A DNA stretch of 64,000 nt from Phytoseiulus persimilis. Lineage: Eukaryota > Arthropoda > Arachnida > Mesostigmata > Phytoseiidae. Position numbers and translations under genes: made by a program. Below the pieces are notes generated by a model that had not been told where the DNA came from, did no database searches, and worked only from the letters and a program-made list of their open reading frames with translations. The stretch is from positions 10,726,001-10,790,000 of the forward strand of contig CM075102.1 of NCBI GenBank assembly GCA_037576195.1, given 5' to 3'. Below, one piece after another: positions 37,701-52,040 of this stretch; within the stretch, counting starts at the first letter, position 1; every line of letters begins with the position of its first letter.

Positions 37701-40700
37701 TCACAAACAGCTACTGCGTCGACCATAGAAGGAGGAAACCATAGAGGATTCGATCCGTGAGCTCCGATCGCTCCTTGTTCGTTGCTTCCCGAGGCCTTTT
37801 GTCCCCAGGATTCCTATTTGTCGTTCGGAACGAGCGAGCAGAGAGAGTTTGAGTCGAACGCCCCGCCGTCGGACAACTGTCGGGAAAAACGGAGGAGCTT
37901 TGCCGGTACGTGGAAAGCCATGACGACAGCCAGCTCCGCCAGCGATGTTGCTGCGTCTGGTCTGCACGTCCATATGTGTGCCAGTGTCCTAAGCTCAATA
38001 CATCTTCCGGGTTCCCTGGAAAGATTAATGATTGCCGGCCATCTCCACGAGCCAACGGCAAGTCGGGAGTGGGCCTGCATCCGCCACTGAGTCTGGTGCT
38101 GATTCCGACGTCGGTACCGCAGCCTTAAGTGAGCCCATCTCCAGTCCGAGCGGAACACTCGGTCGAGAAGCTTGGAGTTACAATCGGCTTCCTCGCTGTT
38201 CTTCCTCTCCATAACTTTCTGAGTCGGTGGACAGTTCATCAGCGCTATGTCGAGAGATCCCGTCCAGGACGCGGGGAAGAACGGGGTGGTCGACCCCACG
38301 CGCCAGGAACGCCACTCTGCGAGATCCCCGTTGTGATGCTCCCCGTGAAGTTCACCCAAGCCTCACGATAACGGACAGTTTCTCGTGTCGGTGAGAAGCT
38401 ACACGTCGAACGCGGCTGATGAAACATTGATCGAACAGCGTGATCGAGTAGTCACGTCTAGAGAATGCATCCATACAGATATTTATCTCTCGGCGTCGTG
38501 TCGTCTGCCATCGTCTGAGATGGTCGTTGATGCTGGAGCGCGCATCCCAAACAGGAGAACCATGGGCCACGGGGCACCTAATCTCACTAGCTGATGCAGA
38601 ATCCCAAACGAGCAACACCGGACTTTTTGTCGTTGTCTGTGGAATGATTCCACGTTTATAGCCTCGGTTAACAGCCGCTGCCGCCGTCGTCGTCGCTTCG
38701 ACATCATTATGACGACTTCATTCTACTTCTTCGTGAGCATGCGCTGTTTTTCCCCTGCTATGCACCGCTGGAGCGAGGAAAAAGCGGAGCAGGGAGGTCG
38801 GGTCATGAATACGGGGCCGCGGTAGCAGGACCGGGACGGCGGGAGTAGCTCTGTCGCCTGGTCCGCGGCCACGAAGGGGCTTAGGCTTAATGACTATGGG
38901 ATACAATGCCTCCGAGGCCCGGTTCCTCCGCCAACGACCCTGAGTCCCCTAAGATGCTTCGCCGGATAGAACGTCTGTCAATGCCAAGCCCTCACGAAAC
39001 GAGCGAGTCTCCTTGATGTTGATGTGTTCTTCATTCACACCGCACTTTCCGATGGCGAGCGCCCCTCCTGGGTGACTTTGGTCCGGAAAATTGCCGACCC
39101 CATCTCTCATGTTGGGCACGATGCTCAGGATATACCGATCCGACTGACATATTCTCTTTTCTCCGCTTCCAGGTAAGCGGAGCGCCCGCGTCATTGCTCC
39201 TGCGGGGCAGCTCACCCAGGGAAAAATGGTCCGGAAAGAATTACTACGGAGAAGAAGGCCATCTGACAAACGCAGAAATGTTCCACCGTTTTTAGATTGG
39301 AATGATCGTGACTAACGTGGGAAACATCCATTTGGCCCCGCGCAGAACCACGCGGGAACTTCCGTTACGCGGTGCACGGCTCAGGGCAGGACGCTCCTGA
39401 GCTTGAATTCCCGTCGTGCAAACACTCCCAGCGAAGGAAAGAGGTTCAATTAGATGGCTGAAAGCGCTGAGGCTTCGTCACACATTCGGGAGCAGTCTGC
39501 GCTTTCTTCTCCTGATCCAGGAGGGACCTTCTAGGCCGCCTTCGGTGCATTGCTTCGCTTACCAATTCGTGGGAATACTTTGTAGCCAAGCCGACTCGAT
39601 CGAACGTTCCAGTGGAAAACTTCCTCAAGCATTGGCTCGTTCTTGATGCACGCGGCACGGAGTACCTCTGTTGGGTGTATGCTGATCTTGCCGTGGCTGT
39701 CGTAGTTGTTTCTGCTAGCCTCTCATTTACCTCCGGAAGTTTCGGCCGCACATCCCGACAAGTTTGTGAGCTCTCTAGACTTGGCCTCCGGATTCAACGC
39801 TCGCTCACCTAAGCGGGAGGCCTGCGTGGACTCCATCTGCTTGTTGATGCATTCCGTAGGCGGTGTTCGTGTGATCAGAGCGAACATATTCAAATCTCCA
39901 ATCAGATCTGGGAGTGATCGGCTGCGAAGCACGGAGCACGAGTGCCCCTTCGCTTCGATTACTAACATGAAGATCCTTGCGCCGATTCCTTGAACCGCTC
40001 CTCGCTCAGAGTGATCCGGAATCGGCTTCAACCGGATTGGCTCAAGTTCGCTCTTCCGTGTGAGGAGGCGGGAAGCAGGCTCTGAACCCCGTCCAGATAA
40101 AGACCTAGATAAGGAACGAGTGCTCTACGTTGTCGCGCTGTGGAAGTGAGCCGACCCTCCGAACACTTGAACACGAGCTATGCCAATGAAAGGTGTCCAT
40201 CCGCTGTCTTCGAGAAGTTTCCACTTCCCCGAAGGAAATTATTTCCGCAGCCACAAAGTTGACCGCGCGGACCAGGAAGGAATGAGTACCGCAAACACTG
40301 CGCGAATATCAGAGCGGCTACAGACGACGAATCCTTCGCAGTAGGATCAGACTGAACCAAACCCCAACCCGATTCTGAGTCTTCCCACTAGTGGTTACTG
40401 ATTTGTTGACACCGTCCCCGGTAGCCTTTGCAGTGACTCGCAATATCTCCTCGTTCATCCGCGCTCCTCCGTCCGACTGCCCTTGTGCTCAAGCTACCCG
40501 ATCGTGAGTGCGGTGACGGTCGGAGCACGCAACGGGAAGCTTGCGAACCTCCGGGATGAGTCTTCCCCGAGTGGAAGCGCGAACTCGGCAGCTCTTATAC
40601 TTGACTACACCCAACTCCATGCGGCGGCCTCCTGATTTTTGCAGTTGATGACGGCGCTGCCTGCTTGCATGAATGCATTGTTGGGAAAGCACATGATACG

Positions 40701-43690
40701 AGGCGTTGGAGACGAGAACCTCGGAGAAGACCACGGACAATCCCCAGTCTATCTATTCCAAAGCACTTTGACTCTGTCACTGGTCGACTTCATAGGCACA
40801 AGTAGCCTCTGGCTAGAGTTTGCGTGGACCTCGGGAACGGACGACACCATCATTCCAGTGGGATGATCCATAGGGTGCATCCGCTCTCGGGTATGAGTGA
40901 TCAGAGTGAAATTCCGTTAAGTTCGTCTTCGTCGTTTCCGTCGTCGCTCCGAGGAAGATTTGGAGGAACGTCGAAGCTACGACCTTGAGCCTGAAGTCCC
41001 TTTGAGGACACTCCAGGAGAGGTCCGCCCATACTTTCGGGGTCGGACCTATCACCGGATCGTAGTTGTCAGAGTTGTAAACGATGTTCCGCTTCTCAAAG
41101 CTCTCCTTGAGGCCTGTTGTGACTGAGGCATGAAGACCGGTTCATCCGATTGAATTGGGTTCATTCCATTCGAGTTACTTCGGTGTTACGACCGGCTTCA
41201 TTGAGATGACTTTGTGAGAACAAGACGCTCAAAACGGTCGGATGTTGATGGAGGCGGCCGCTGCGGCCGACAAACCGGGGGTTTCGTTCCCATTAGTTCC
41301 CTGATGACAGATGTTGTGACCCCTGTACAGAGAAAATCGTCGGCGCCGACCTCGATGGCTCCCCTGCACTCAAACTCTCCCTCCCGTCCGCGTTTCTCAG
41401 TTTCGACAGGATCGTGTGAGAGTAAGAGAGCGACCCAGATGGGCCTTCCCTCGGCTCGAGCGGGAAGCCGATTCTAGCGGGTCTGGAAGCACTTGGAACG
41501 ACGCTGTGGGAATCGATCCGTCCGCTCCGACTGTGTCAGTTGGGCTGGAGATCGCGCATCGTAAGTATGCCGCACTCGTACTCAGCATAGCCCCGAATGC
41601 GGAAGGGGCGGCCAAGTGGACCGAATGTTTGCTCAAACCCAGAGTTTGCAGCGGGAGCGGAATTTACGGCGGAGGTTATTGTTATGAATCAGGAGACGCG
41701 TCGACAACGAGAACCTTGTGGCGCGGCGAAGAGCACCCCTGAGGCTCAGGTGGGAACTGCAAGAGGAGCCAGGCGATGTATCGAGCCCCGTCTCGCTTCA
41801 GCGGAACTTGAAGCACCCTCTTGGGTTCACCCCTGGGTCGGCCGTGTTCTACCTGCGGCGAGCAGCCAACCCGTCACCTGGATCACGTGTGTGCGCTCAT
41901 GTGTTTATACCAGACGACCTCTGTCTCGGCCGCTCAGATGGCCTCATCGCTGAGTCGTTTCGAGACAATAACGTAGTCGAGAGTGAGAGAGGGAGAAAGG
42001 AACAGGGGGAGAGGGAGAAAGCCATCTAAATGCGGCGGGAGAGCAATATAGAGAGAGCCGCCGAAAGGTGGGCTGCAACAGCAGACCCGCAGCTCCCCAA
42101 GTCCGGGGCGAAAAGTGGGTTCACGTCCCAGAAAGAGCCGGGTCGGATTCCCCATTGGCTTTCTGATCCCGAATCGGTGATTGAGCAACCGGAGGAGCGA
42201 CTTCTGCGAGCTCTCACAAAATTGAATCCGACACTTCTGCAGCGAGGAAAGTCGCGGCGAAATCAACACGAGGCGAGAAGCAGACGCGCTTCTGCGACTC
42301 TGGTCGATGTCTCGACGTCTCGCACTCCGTCGCTCGGCCTCTGGTTCTGTTGATCGGCTGCCCGGGCGGTCTGCCAACCGGGCGAACAGTCGCCCGGAGG
42401 GCCGCTCCAGAATGGACTCGAGTGGACGCGACAAACCAGAGCATAAGTGCGAAATGATTGCTGGTGTACCACTCTTGAATGGAGCAGACTCCGAACAACT
42501 CAACAAACAACCAGCACTGGTTTGTTGAGATGACCGGCGGAGCCACTTGGCCAGACCCTCCCGAACTCTGGGGTCTGGACGGACGGACTCGTACAGATCG
42601 TGCACCCATCTGTAAACGAGCAGCTGGCATGCGGCGCTCGGATCTCCCCGCTTGTTCCGATGAAGCGCGTCAGCGATTCCAGCGTCGAGCGACGAAGGTT
42701 TGTTCAAAGGTTCGGAGCTCCCGCAGCCCCCTCGCAAGTGCGAAGGTCGATGCGCCTCATCTGATCAGATAGGAACCGCCTCCCACGCGATGTTTCCGCT
42801 CCGGGGCTCTGCTCCGATCACGGCGAGAGGGATCCCAAGCTGAAGTCAATCGCGCGGGGGATCCGAGCCCGATTCAAGGCGCTCATTTGACTGAGGATTC
42901 GGATGATCCCACCTGAGCTGGGCACGCTCTTGGTCCTCGCAGCCCATCGACCGATCGGGAAGGAATTCGGGAGAACTCCTTGCGCCCATGACCGCTCGCG
43001 GGAAGAATTTCACAATCATCCGAGCTCCCCTCTCCCTGGAAGTCTGTCCGTCGCGGGCCGAGCGACAGTCTGTCCGCCCGCTCGCCCACCCGTCTTTTCT
43101 CCCGTCTGTCCGTTGCTCGTTGCGCTTATCTGCTGCCTCCAGTGGAACGAAGGCGAAGCAAGTCGCGACTACTTCTAATTCTCTTAATGCCTACGGCCAT
43201 AATCTTGAAAGGGGGCCGAACGGCAACGGGAAGAGAAGCGGCTTCGCCGTTCATCTTGGTCTGGGCTAGTTTCCCGCTGCCCGCCCGATCATGCCCGAAG
43301 GGTTTCTCGTTGTTTCCCGCTTCCGGCGGCTCCCTAGCTTTCCGAGGAAATGGCAGAAGAATTCGCTGCTATTCTCTTGAGCCTTGTTTGATTTCTTGCC
43401 ACATTCTCCCGCAAAGTTATTTCAACTCAGCCAAAACCAATTGCTGTGACAAAGGCGGCGGCGCCACCGGAGAGCGCGACCGTGAGCCGGAGATCTCTCT
43501 TCGATTCCATCCTGCCCGGCTTCAACATCCGCCTCTTCTTGCGACGGCCTTCGCCTCCTTCCTTATCGTCTCTTCCTCCCAGCTCCTCCGTTTAAAGCCC
43601 CATCAAAGCTGACCGAAACCGACGGTCCACGGGCCGAGCCGGCCTCGGAGGCGATCGAAATTTCGTCCTCGGATCCTCTGAAGCGTATAA
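34800..43690. other. Stretch without a confident gene
   Basis: Apart from the tentative frame at 35700-36104, open frames on both strands (36365-36728, 41416-41953, 41934-42737 minus) show no recognisable domain. At 36468-36728 three registers across both strands look equally protein-like, which shows how weak that impression is here. Confidence 0.45.
35700..36104 (-). CDS. Open frame of 134 codons with a strong Kozak start, unknown product (tentative)
   Basis: The start codon at 36104 sits in GACCATGGCG, close to the ideal animal initiation context. The predicted protein begins MAENIAQSES, has a central beta-like stretch (ELVVGKERIYLVGEPVLLSI), and ends with SHLDVPSSLLS. There is no signal peptide and no recognised domain. 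Weak resemblance of the YLVGEPVLLSI stretch to macroglobulin-type beta domains is not enough to assign a family. Minus-strand frames immediately upstream (36014-36405) are also open but show no consistent splice signals. Confidence 0.18.
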   Translation of the reverse strand: MAENIAQSESINYCRQVTRTTNASVQRCSMRLSRCELVVGKERIYLVGEPVLLSIESSRIGDRGSIGSPVAGAVQCLEGTGGDKKRLNFGINSSDSIILLLCDPRALRLQAGSLLTTFSRRLVSHLDVPSSLLS

Positions 43691-43694
43691 GGCC

Positions 43695-43785
43695 CAAACC
43701 GACAGACGGACGGACCGACAGAACCAACCGGCAAAGCAACCAAACAGTCAACCAGCCAACCAACCGACAAACGACCAGAAAGCAA
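43695..43785 (+). repeat. Degenerate GACA/CCAA tetranucleotide tract
   Basis: Purine-cytosine repeats run as GACAGACGGACGG, then units of CCAACC, CAAA and CCAA. The tract is imperfect, so probably old. Confidence 0.65.
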
Positions 43786-46312
43786 AGCTATTAGGCCGCG
43801 TATCGGATGACGCCAGGATTTCGGAACGAACTTTGTCGAAGTTCCTCCTGAGACAAGCCGTAGCGGCCGGAGGTCGGAGCCGATTCTGTTGTATCTTCCG
43901 CGCGGAGTGAGGCTCATCGTGCGTTGACTCCTGACGACGCATTTGAAAATATCCATTCGACGTGAGCCGGAGAACCTGACGATCCATGGTATTTACTGAT
44001 ACAGACTTGGTTGAAGATGTTCATCCTCAGTTTCGTTGCCTCCCGGACTGATGGAGTTAGTTTCCGGATGGGATTCAGAGTCAGCAATAGCAGTTTACCA
44101 GGCTCCGAAGCTCGGCTCCACGGATCGTGAGGTTTAGCCCAGTGTCGGAATACGTTTGCGAAAGTGTGAATCCAAACGGCCTTTCAATCAGAATGACGAG
44201 CTACGAGGCAGGTTTTGGCAGGTTGAGCGCGAATCTCGCCGTTTCGAAACCTTGTCAGCCTTCTCCACAATCCCAAACCGTTCCCTGGTGCCTTCGTGGA
44301 GAGGCAATAGGGGATTGTGCTGAACTATAAGGACGTGCAGTGCTCGTGTGCCTCAATATCCTATGATTCAAAGCAAATGAGGGTCGTCGCTCAAGTCAAT
44401 ACCTATCCAATATTCTAGCGAACACGGGAGTCACGAATCCCAACACGGCAACGCCTCGCGCGCGCGTTGAAAAACGGGAGGCCGAGGAGGGCGGGGGGAG
44501 ATTTAGCTCCGTCGACGGAAGAAAACGAGCGCCGCCCCTCCCGTGTGGTGGGGTGATGGGAATCACTTTTGGGAATTCCGTCCAGGAACTGGCCACCACA
44601 GAAAGCAGCGATATCAGAGGCTGCTCGTTCGGCGAACGCATCTGTCGGGTCTGGCTGTCTTCTCCTTGGCGAGACGCTGTCAGGCTCGTGTGTCACGCGG
44701 GGAGGAATCGATCTGCCTGGCCGTCCGCTCGCTCGACGGGCCTGGTTGGTCGCGACGTTTCGAGGTGCGCTGGCAACTTGTTCCCCCGTCTGTTGTTCGC
44801 GCTCTTCTCCCGCGGAACAAACCAACGTCTATTTCGGAAAAGTTGTTCCAACTTCTCCGTCTTCTTTGATCGACTGTGCGTTTGTGCGGGCATCTCCCGG
44901 CTCGCCCGCAGATCGGACGGCTCTCCGGGCCGCCGCCACTGCCAACCGCTTTCATGCTACTTCCACTCGCTGGTTTGGGTGCGCATCCACCGGTTCTTTC
45001 CGAACACACGAATGACGGAGGGCACCGCAGAAGAAATATCAAGCGAGCCCGGGAGGAATGACGAGGGAACGGCGGCAAGGAGGACGGATGAACACGAAGG
45101 GATAAGGCCCGAACGAGAAGCGAACGCTCGGTGTTCGTCTCGGTGTAAGGTGTAAGCGGAGAACGGAGGAAACGAGATGGAGGAAGAACAGCAGCAGCCA
45201 GCCGGCGAAGATCCGATAGCGAAGCGCCATTTCATTCAAAGTTCATCGTGACCTGTTTTCAAAAACGTTGTATCCTTGGGGAACGCCCCGAGGTGTAGCG
45301 GCTGCTCCTCATCTCGACGCTCGCATTTGATCCTCTTTTGGTTCTCTCTTCCGGGACGAACGACTTATGATGACCACAGTTCTGACGCCTCTGGGAACAC
45401 TTTCTCCCCGCCCTCGCTTTCTATCTGGGATTTCTTTTGTAAAATGTACACGTTCAAACTGCGCGCGCTCCTCGGCGGCAGCAAGCTCACGTTTACGGTC
45501 GGAAGAAGAAGAAGTGAACTAACGCAGATTGTGCTCCGCGAGGCGCGGATGTCGAGTCAATCCCTGTCCGGTACGATGGGCATCGCGTGGCAGTTTGAGT
45601 CCGATTCGATCGGGCTCTCACAATATGTTGGACTCGACGACACGGGAACTCACTCGAGGTATTCAATCAAACGAGGGCGCGAATATCGAACCGTTATCTG
45701 AGCAACTCAAATAAGAAGTCAGATTTTCACAGGACCGCCGCCCGACATCCGTCGAGTTTCCAGAGTTGTAATTTGTTATCATCAAGATGGCTTCTCCTGG
45801 CGGTTATGGAGGAATTATGGCACACTTTCCAGAGTTGTCCCAGCATCGATGAATTCATGTGGCGGGTTCACTGCGCAACGGCGCTCGCGCATGCTTTTTT
45901 TGAAACGTTCAGTTCCAGTAAATTTGATTCGGATTCTGAATCGAATGTCCGTACTGCTCAGATGCAGTGTTTGCGCATTTCTGATCGAGCCGGAGAGGCA
46001 AGCCCACGGCGGTAAAAGTCTATCAGGCGGTGCATATTGAATAATGCATTAGCGAGGAGGTGGAGGAAGACATGATGAGCTGCGCGCTCGAGATGCTCCA
46101 TGGTTCGATGTGAATATGTACGCCGGTGTTCATACTGGCTACCCGGGACAGCGATGACGTGAATACAGCCTGACTTCGGGGTTGTGGGTGGTGGATCATG
46201 GAGCAAAACGGCGTGGCCCTAACTCTTTAATGACGGGCAGCGATAATAACGACTTGCCCGTTAGCTTCCAAGGCTCAACTCAGAAAGGGCTCACCGACAC
46301 AGCGGCGACCGT

Positions 46313-46330
46313 TCGACCGACCGACCGACC
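46313..46330 (+). repeat. CCGA tetranucleotide repeat
   Basis: Four CCGA units. A similar CGAC/CCGA run lies near 2907-2920. Confidence 0.75.
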
Positions 46331-49300
46331 GCACGGGCCGCGGCTGATTACGAACTCATGATGCTGGTGCCTGGCTATGTTTTACGTGGCATTGTTACGA
46401 GAGGAGGGCACGACCCCAGCCCCGGATTTCTTGACCGAACTCGGTGAGAGTCATCCGTATGGGTCACTGGAGGAGCTTCTGAAACCACACGGAGGAGTCA
46501 CTCATCCTAACAGAGCTTACCTGCTCAGCGCGGAAAGCACGCCTCACCAACGTCGATTTCAGTTTATTTTCCCTATGGGAAAAGGCTCTTGCGGAGTGTT
46601 CCGCTGGACGCGTGAGTATTCTCGGTGTCGTTGATCCGGACCCAGGAAACTCCAGGATGCGAGCGCCCGGTCACCGTGATGATAGTTCAAGGTTAGAAGG
46701 TACGCTTCCGCGACGGGATTCATAACTCACCATGGTACTTTTCCTTCTTGTACCGAATTCTAAAGCACTGAAAAGGCGTTTCTGAATACTTCCCGATGTG
46801 GAGGGTGGATTCCCTGTGCAGTCAAAAGAACGTTGCGGCAAAGATGCAACCCCTTTCTCCCTAATAAATACATAAGTCAGTCGGGAGAGCCGGACTGCTC
46901 TGGAAACTGGAAATGGCGCCATACCAGAAGCCTCCAGCGACGATTCACATCCGGGCTCTAATTGCAAATCGGTCGCGGAGATCGATTCGTGTTCTTCTTT
47001 CGTACTGCGTCCTATTCCGCGGAAATCGTTGAAGAATCGGGCGGTTGCAGCGGAGAAACTCATTGTTGTAGATTAGCGTCGTCAACCGGGGAAAAACGCG
47101 CGCGGTCACACCATGCATCCGAGAATTAGTATTCATGACGCACCAGCTCATAGTTCCCGCCTCCATGTGCTGAGGCAAAGTAAACAGAATGTCACTCCGT
47201 CTCGCAGAGGAAGAATATAAATCATGTGAGCGGGCGGGTGAGCGGGAGCTCGGCTGTCGGGCAAGCCGCTCTGCGTTGTCGTTAGCGTTACCTTATGACC
47301 ACGCGTTTCGGCATAAATCAAGTGATGTCGCCATCTTTAATGTTTGCTTACGCCTATTCCTCCACTCGCACTCTCATGACGACCAACGGCGGGGGCACCT
47401 GTTAGGACGTTGGAGCGTCTTGAACTTGATTCCGGTTCCGAGGGAAACAAATTCTCCCCCTCTGCGCTCTAGACCGCTCAAAGAGCCCCGCATCTTGAGC
47501 AGTGCTCAAACTTGTACAACCATGTTGAGCAACGCGCGCGAAAGCCCGCTGATGGCAACAGCCGAAGTTCCGTTCATGACCCGCTGACGTGAAAGACAAC
47601 GAGGCTAAATTACAACGACCAACCAACTCTGTCGCGCGTTTATCAGTGGGCCGAAACGAGCCCTGTTGATGCTTGACCCCTAAAATGTCTCCCGCCGACC
47701 CATTCTCGAAAATGGGTGTGATCATCCTCAGGCTCCATCCCATCGAATTGAATTCGCCGTCGTTAGTTAGCGAGTAACATTCTGTAACGGGTCCCTAAAC
47801 CCGGGGGACTCGCCCCTTCGTTCGATCGAGAATCTTCGCCTCATCTGAGAATCCAGTTGCTCAGAGAATGCTCTTCACTCAGTCGCCAGGGTTGATTCCG
47901 CCATTGGAATCGTCTCCTCACCAGAGAGGCGCCTCCATGGGCGCAACGAACCTCCGGAGTTGAGAGCCAGCTCGCGACACGCTCAGCCGAATGAAAGGTC
48001 CAACTAATCCTTTGACGACGAGGGTCAGGGTCTGGAGGATGAGAAGGAAACGAAAGGCTCATCTGTGGCACCGCGCATCGGGGACTTCCCGCAGCGACTG
48101 CAGTCCGAGTTCCGAACGAGTTCAAAGCGCTGCGCTATGAAGGCTGCGTCAGCTCGCGTAGACGATCGCGAAGAAGTGCCAGCATCGACAAGCTGTTCAG
48201 TTTACACGGGCGTGGTCAATAAAATGTGATCGCAGCGCTCAGCTTGACGCATGATCCAACAGAATTTACATCTGCGGTGGAATCTCGTTACAGCTAGCAT
48301 GTTTTCAAGAACTCCACGAAAGAACGAGCTAGTTTCGCTTGTTCGTCGAATCGGCCTCCCGAAGGGCCAGCGTTGGGGGATTCGTGGGCTGTTGAGATCT
48401 GAGGAAAAAGACGACGTGGCTGCTTCGGGAAGGATATGTGATGCGACGATAGGCTGCGACCCGAGTTCCGTGTACCAATCGCCGCTGTACGATAATCTAA
48501 CGGATGGCGAGCGGGGGATTCTTCATCTTCATGATTTTCACTTGACTCTAACTGGCAAAGCGCGGCTGGGCAGTATGGAGGCAGCTGTGTGTCAGATACT
48601 GTCCCCGCATGGGTTTCGCTCCACGATTCGAAATGATTGAGTTGTTCGCTCGATAACATCTGAACCACTGCCCCGTCTGGCGTTCCCTTTTCTCGGATCA
48701 TCCTTGAGATGGAATTCACGAGAAGAATTCCATGAAATGTACATTTTTGTGAATCGGAGTTGCTTCCTATGAAAGGGTTCTTCGGAGAGGATGTTTGGAA
48801 AACGTCTCGAGATCCCCGGACTGATTCCGGTGCACGAAGGTTTTATGTCAAGGATTACCCAGCCCCTCGAGACCACACGTTCGCGAAGCTTTGCCATCCT
48901 TGATTAAGAAACTGGGAACGGGCGAGTCGAAGATGGCCGATCACCACCACCGCATCTCTGGGCATAATCCTCTCCGCTATCATGCTGGTGGAGGTCTTCT
49001 CATGAACTCAACTCGGTGGCAGCGGCGCTTCCGGCTAACGCACAACCAACTACGCTGTGGTGTACCGCGTGAACGAAACGAGCGAAGGAGAAAGTTGGAC
49101 TTCCCCCAGGACTCTGGATTCTTGGGATTAGACTCAATGGCTCCACAGAACTATAATAATCCTGGAGGTCCGAATCTCGTTGAATATTCCGTCCGGTCGT
49201 GTTCCCGTGGTTGCGTAATTTTTTGTCAAGTCCCGTGGAGAAACGAATCCGGCTTCCGCTGCCTGTGCTCCTATCGGCGAGTGAAGGGGGATTCCGTAGG

Positions 49301-51341
49301 AGAAGGAATAGGAGGTAATGCTGACAGGCATTCGGAGGCGCGAATCCGAGGTTCGGGCCGGAGAGGAACAAAAACAGACGCCATTTTTCCACGGACTGTT
49401 TCTCTGCAACAAAAGCTCGCGCAAAAATCTCAGCGCAAAGCGCGTTTTTGCTTGACAACGACTTTGTTTATATATTTTTAACGTCCGAACAGATCTGTCA
49501 TTTTACGGCTGGTAGGAGACTGCAGGAGGCGAATGACAAATCAACATGACGCAAAAAACACTCGTCACCGCAGCTGCCAATAAAACCGATCATAAGAGTC
49601 GACCGGGAAACGTCCACTCAGCGGAGTCCTGCAGGGCACGCGGGAGCAGAGACGGCGGGCGAGAGTATCGCTATGATCGAAGAACAATCGAAATACGTGA
49701 TTATGGAAAAAGGAGGACTCGCTGTATTGTCGAAAGCGGAAACCGGTCCGCCAGCGTCTAAAAAAATACCGAAAACTGAAGAAACTCTTCTCTCTACACC
49801 GAAAGGACCTGATCGGTGACAAAAATGTCAATGCTCCGTTCCGCTTTCTAATCGGAGTTTTCCAAGAGACGCCCCAAGTCCATCGTTCGTTCGGCGCGGG
49901 TCGAGGTCAAGGGCGCGGAAGATCGCTGGAATGTTCGAGCGGATGCTTTGCCGGATGCTCGGGAACGTGAACCGCGTGAAGTGTCAGCTGAGCGTGTGCG
50001 CTGTCCTCGACGGTTTCCCGTTATGTGAGCCGAGTTGACGGGAACCAGAGGCGAAAACTTCTCGTGAGGAATATCCATCATATCCTGAAGCGTTGCTGCC
50101 TTCCTGCCTGCAGGAGGAATGATATTCCGTGGGCGATACGTTCCATGGAGGAGCGGGCGCGAATCGCTAGGAAGAAGCAGGAGGAGGGCTCGTAATCCTT
50201 TTTCGATATGTTTACCGTGCGTCGACTGCCTTTCTCGAGAGCAGAGATTAGTAGGTTCCTTATTGCCGCCGCCGCCGACGTCATCAGTCGGCCATCGGCT
50301 CGCGTCCAGATACTTCGCCTCATCCTTCGACCGTTTCAGGCGCCGACCTCGCTGGTGCTCCCGATGCGGGCCAAGCAGCGGAGAGAAACTACTACAAAAA
50401 AGAAGATGGCCTGCAGTTGATTAATAGTGTGCTTGAATAACTCCTCGGGCTCGATCCAATCGGCAGGACGGGTGAGGCTCCTGCGTCGGACGTTTCCCGC
50501 TGGATTAAGCTTCTCGAGGGCGACCGGAATGTGTTCTAAATGAAGCTTATATCGCACTCTAATGATGTACAAACGACGGCAACGATACGAGAAATACTGC
50601 GTTCATGAAAGCGACCCGAGTGGAAATATTGGGACGAATGGAATTCTAGGGAGTATTGGCGATTCTACCAGGACGCCGCGATCAGAAGAAACCGGCTCTC
50701 TGGGTCCGTCGTGTTTTTCTCAACCTCAGAGATGATCGTTCTCGATCTCTCACTTGGGGAAGGATCTGCACCTCAGGGAACTGATCCCTGGCAAGCGCTT
50801 GTCGCACGATTTGAGCTCCGGTCTGACGAGATCATCCGATGCCATCACTTTACAGAAGATTTTCCCTCCGACCGAGCTCCTCAACCTCGCCTCGGGCTGG
50901 AGCCATGCGTTTACAAGTCGAATCGACCCGCGTAGTCTTCGATCGGTTTCAGAATTCCATCGGTTCGATCCGCTGCTGGGAGCGGACGTCCCATGTGAGC
51001 CGTTTTGGGAAGCAAGGCTCCGGAGTTCGGTTCTGATTCGAGCAGTTACTTTTCGTTCACAACCTGTGCTCGAGGAAGGGCGGTCCCCCGATCGCTCGTT
51101 TGTCACGATTTTCCGAGTTCGCCCTCCCCCGAACGGGGGAGCTTGAATCTCAGAACTACAGATACCTGAATGACGGATCGGAACCCTCTCTTGCTCTGAG
51201 ACGTCGATAGGAGAGCGAAAAGTCTCCGAACAGGTGCCTCTCGGAGGTGGGCGGTAAAGAACAACTTCGCACGAGCGAGTGAAATTTCTCGTCCCAGTCC
51301 CTGGAATGGCTCCAACTCCCCTGGTTGACCATCTCCCTCCA

Positions 51342-51361
51342 AGAGAGAGAGAGAGAGAGAG
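51342..51361 (+). repeat. GA dinucleotide repeat
   Basis: About ten GA units followed by a G-rich stretch. Confidence 0.85.
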
Positions 51362-52040
51362 GGGCGGGGGCTAGGGGGATGGATGGAGTCGTTCAAGCGA
51401 CCCGGCGCGAAGTCGGTCGCCAGAGAGGCTGCTTGTTCTGGCAGAGGGGTAAAAAGTTCCATACTCTGACTCGTATGCGTGGCGGGACACGGAATGAATC
51501 AGAGCCGCCTCGTTCGGCTTTTTCGAGCCGCGTTCCGCACGAGGTTGGCTTCGAGCGGGGTCGCAGGCAACGGAGATCCCAGGTTGGTAACCTCGTCCGG
51601 AGCTTTCTGCTCGCGAGTATAATAACGGAAACGGAGACTGTTTGAAAAATGAGCTTTCACAGTCAAGGAGCTTTACGGCAATCGCCGCAGCTACTGGCGC
51701 TGATGCTTCCGAAACGACGGCTCCCAGGGTGCGGGTTTCCTCGCCCCTTCGTTTCTGAGCACGAACGACGTGGCTAAAAGAAAGAGAAAGGCTGACTGCT
51801 CGGTCGGCAGACAGTCGGACCGGGTATACCTAGTAAAAGCTTTACTGCTGTATTTACAACTACGAAACGAAGCAAGCCGGAAAAGAACTACTTGATGTTA
51901 TTGGGGTCATTCGCGCAGCTGAAACGCTTTAGTGATTTTGGCACCGAGCGGGCGGCCAACTGGCTCCACTCAAAGTGGAGCTACACTCCAAATACCACAA
52001 GTCTCCGGAATACCGACAGCCAGCCGGCTGTTGTCTCCAG

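Larger units (their letters stand above)
43790..51900. other. Stretch without a confident gene
   Basis: A plus-strand frame at 44127-44330 reads VSEYVCESVNPNGLSIRM, which recalls the F-G region of an Ig domain but lacks the D-x-G and any B-C strand upstream. A CCGA repeat lies at 46313-46330 and a GA repeat at 51342-51361. Nothing else was recognised. Confidence 0.45.

Noticed and set aside
41934-42737. 267-codon minus-strand open frame
   Set aside because: The translation is rich in R, S, P and L with no domain. Plus-strand frames cover the same bases and no splice or start support was found.
44127-44330. Frame with SEYVCESVNPNG, like an Ig F-G region
   Set aside because: There is no D-x-G before it, no B-strand cysteine or C-strand tryptophan in a compatible frame, and no clear splice sites.
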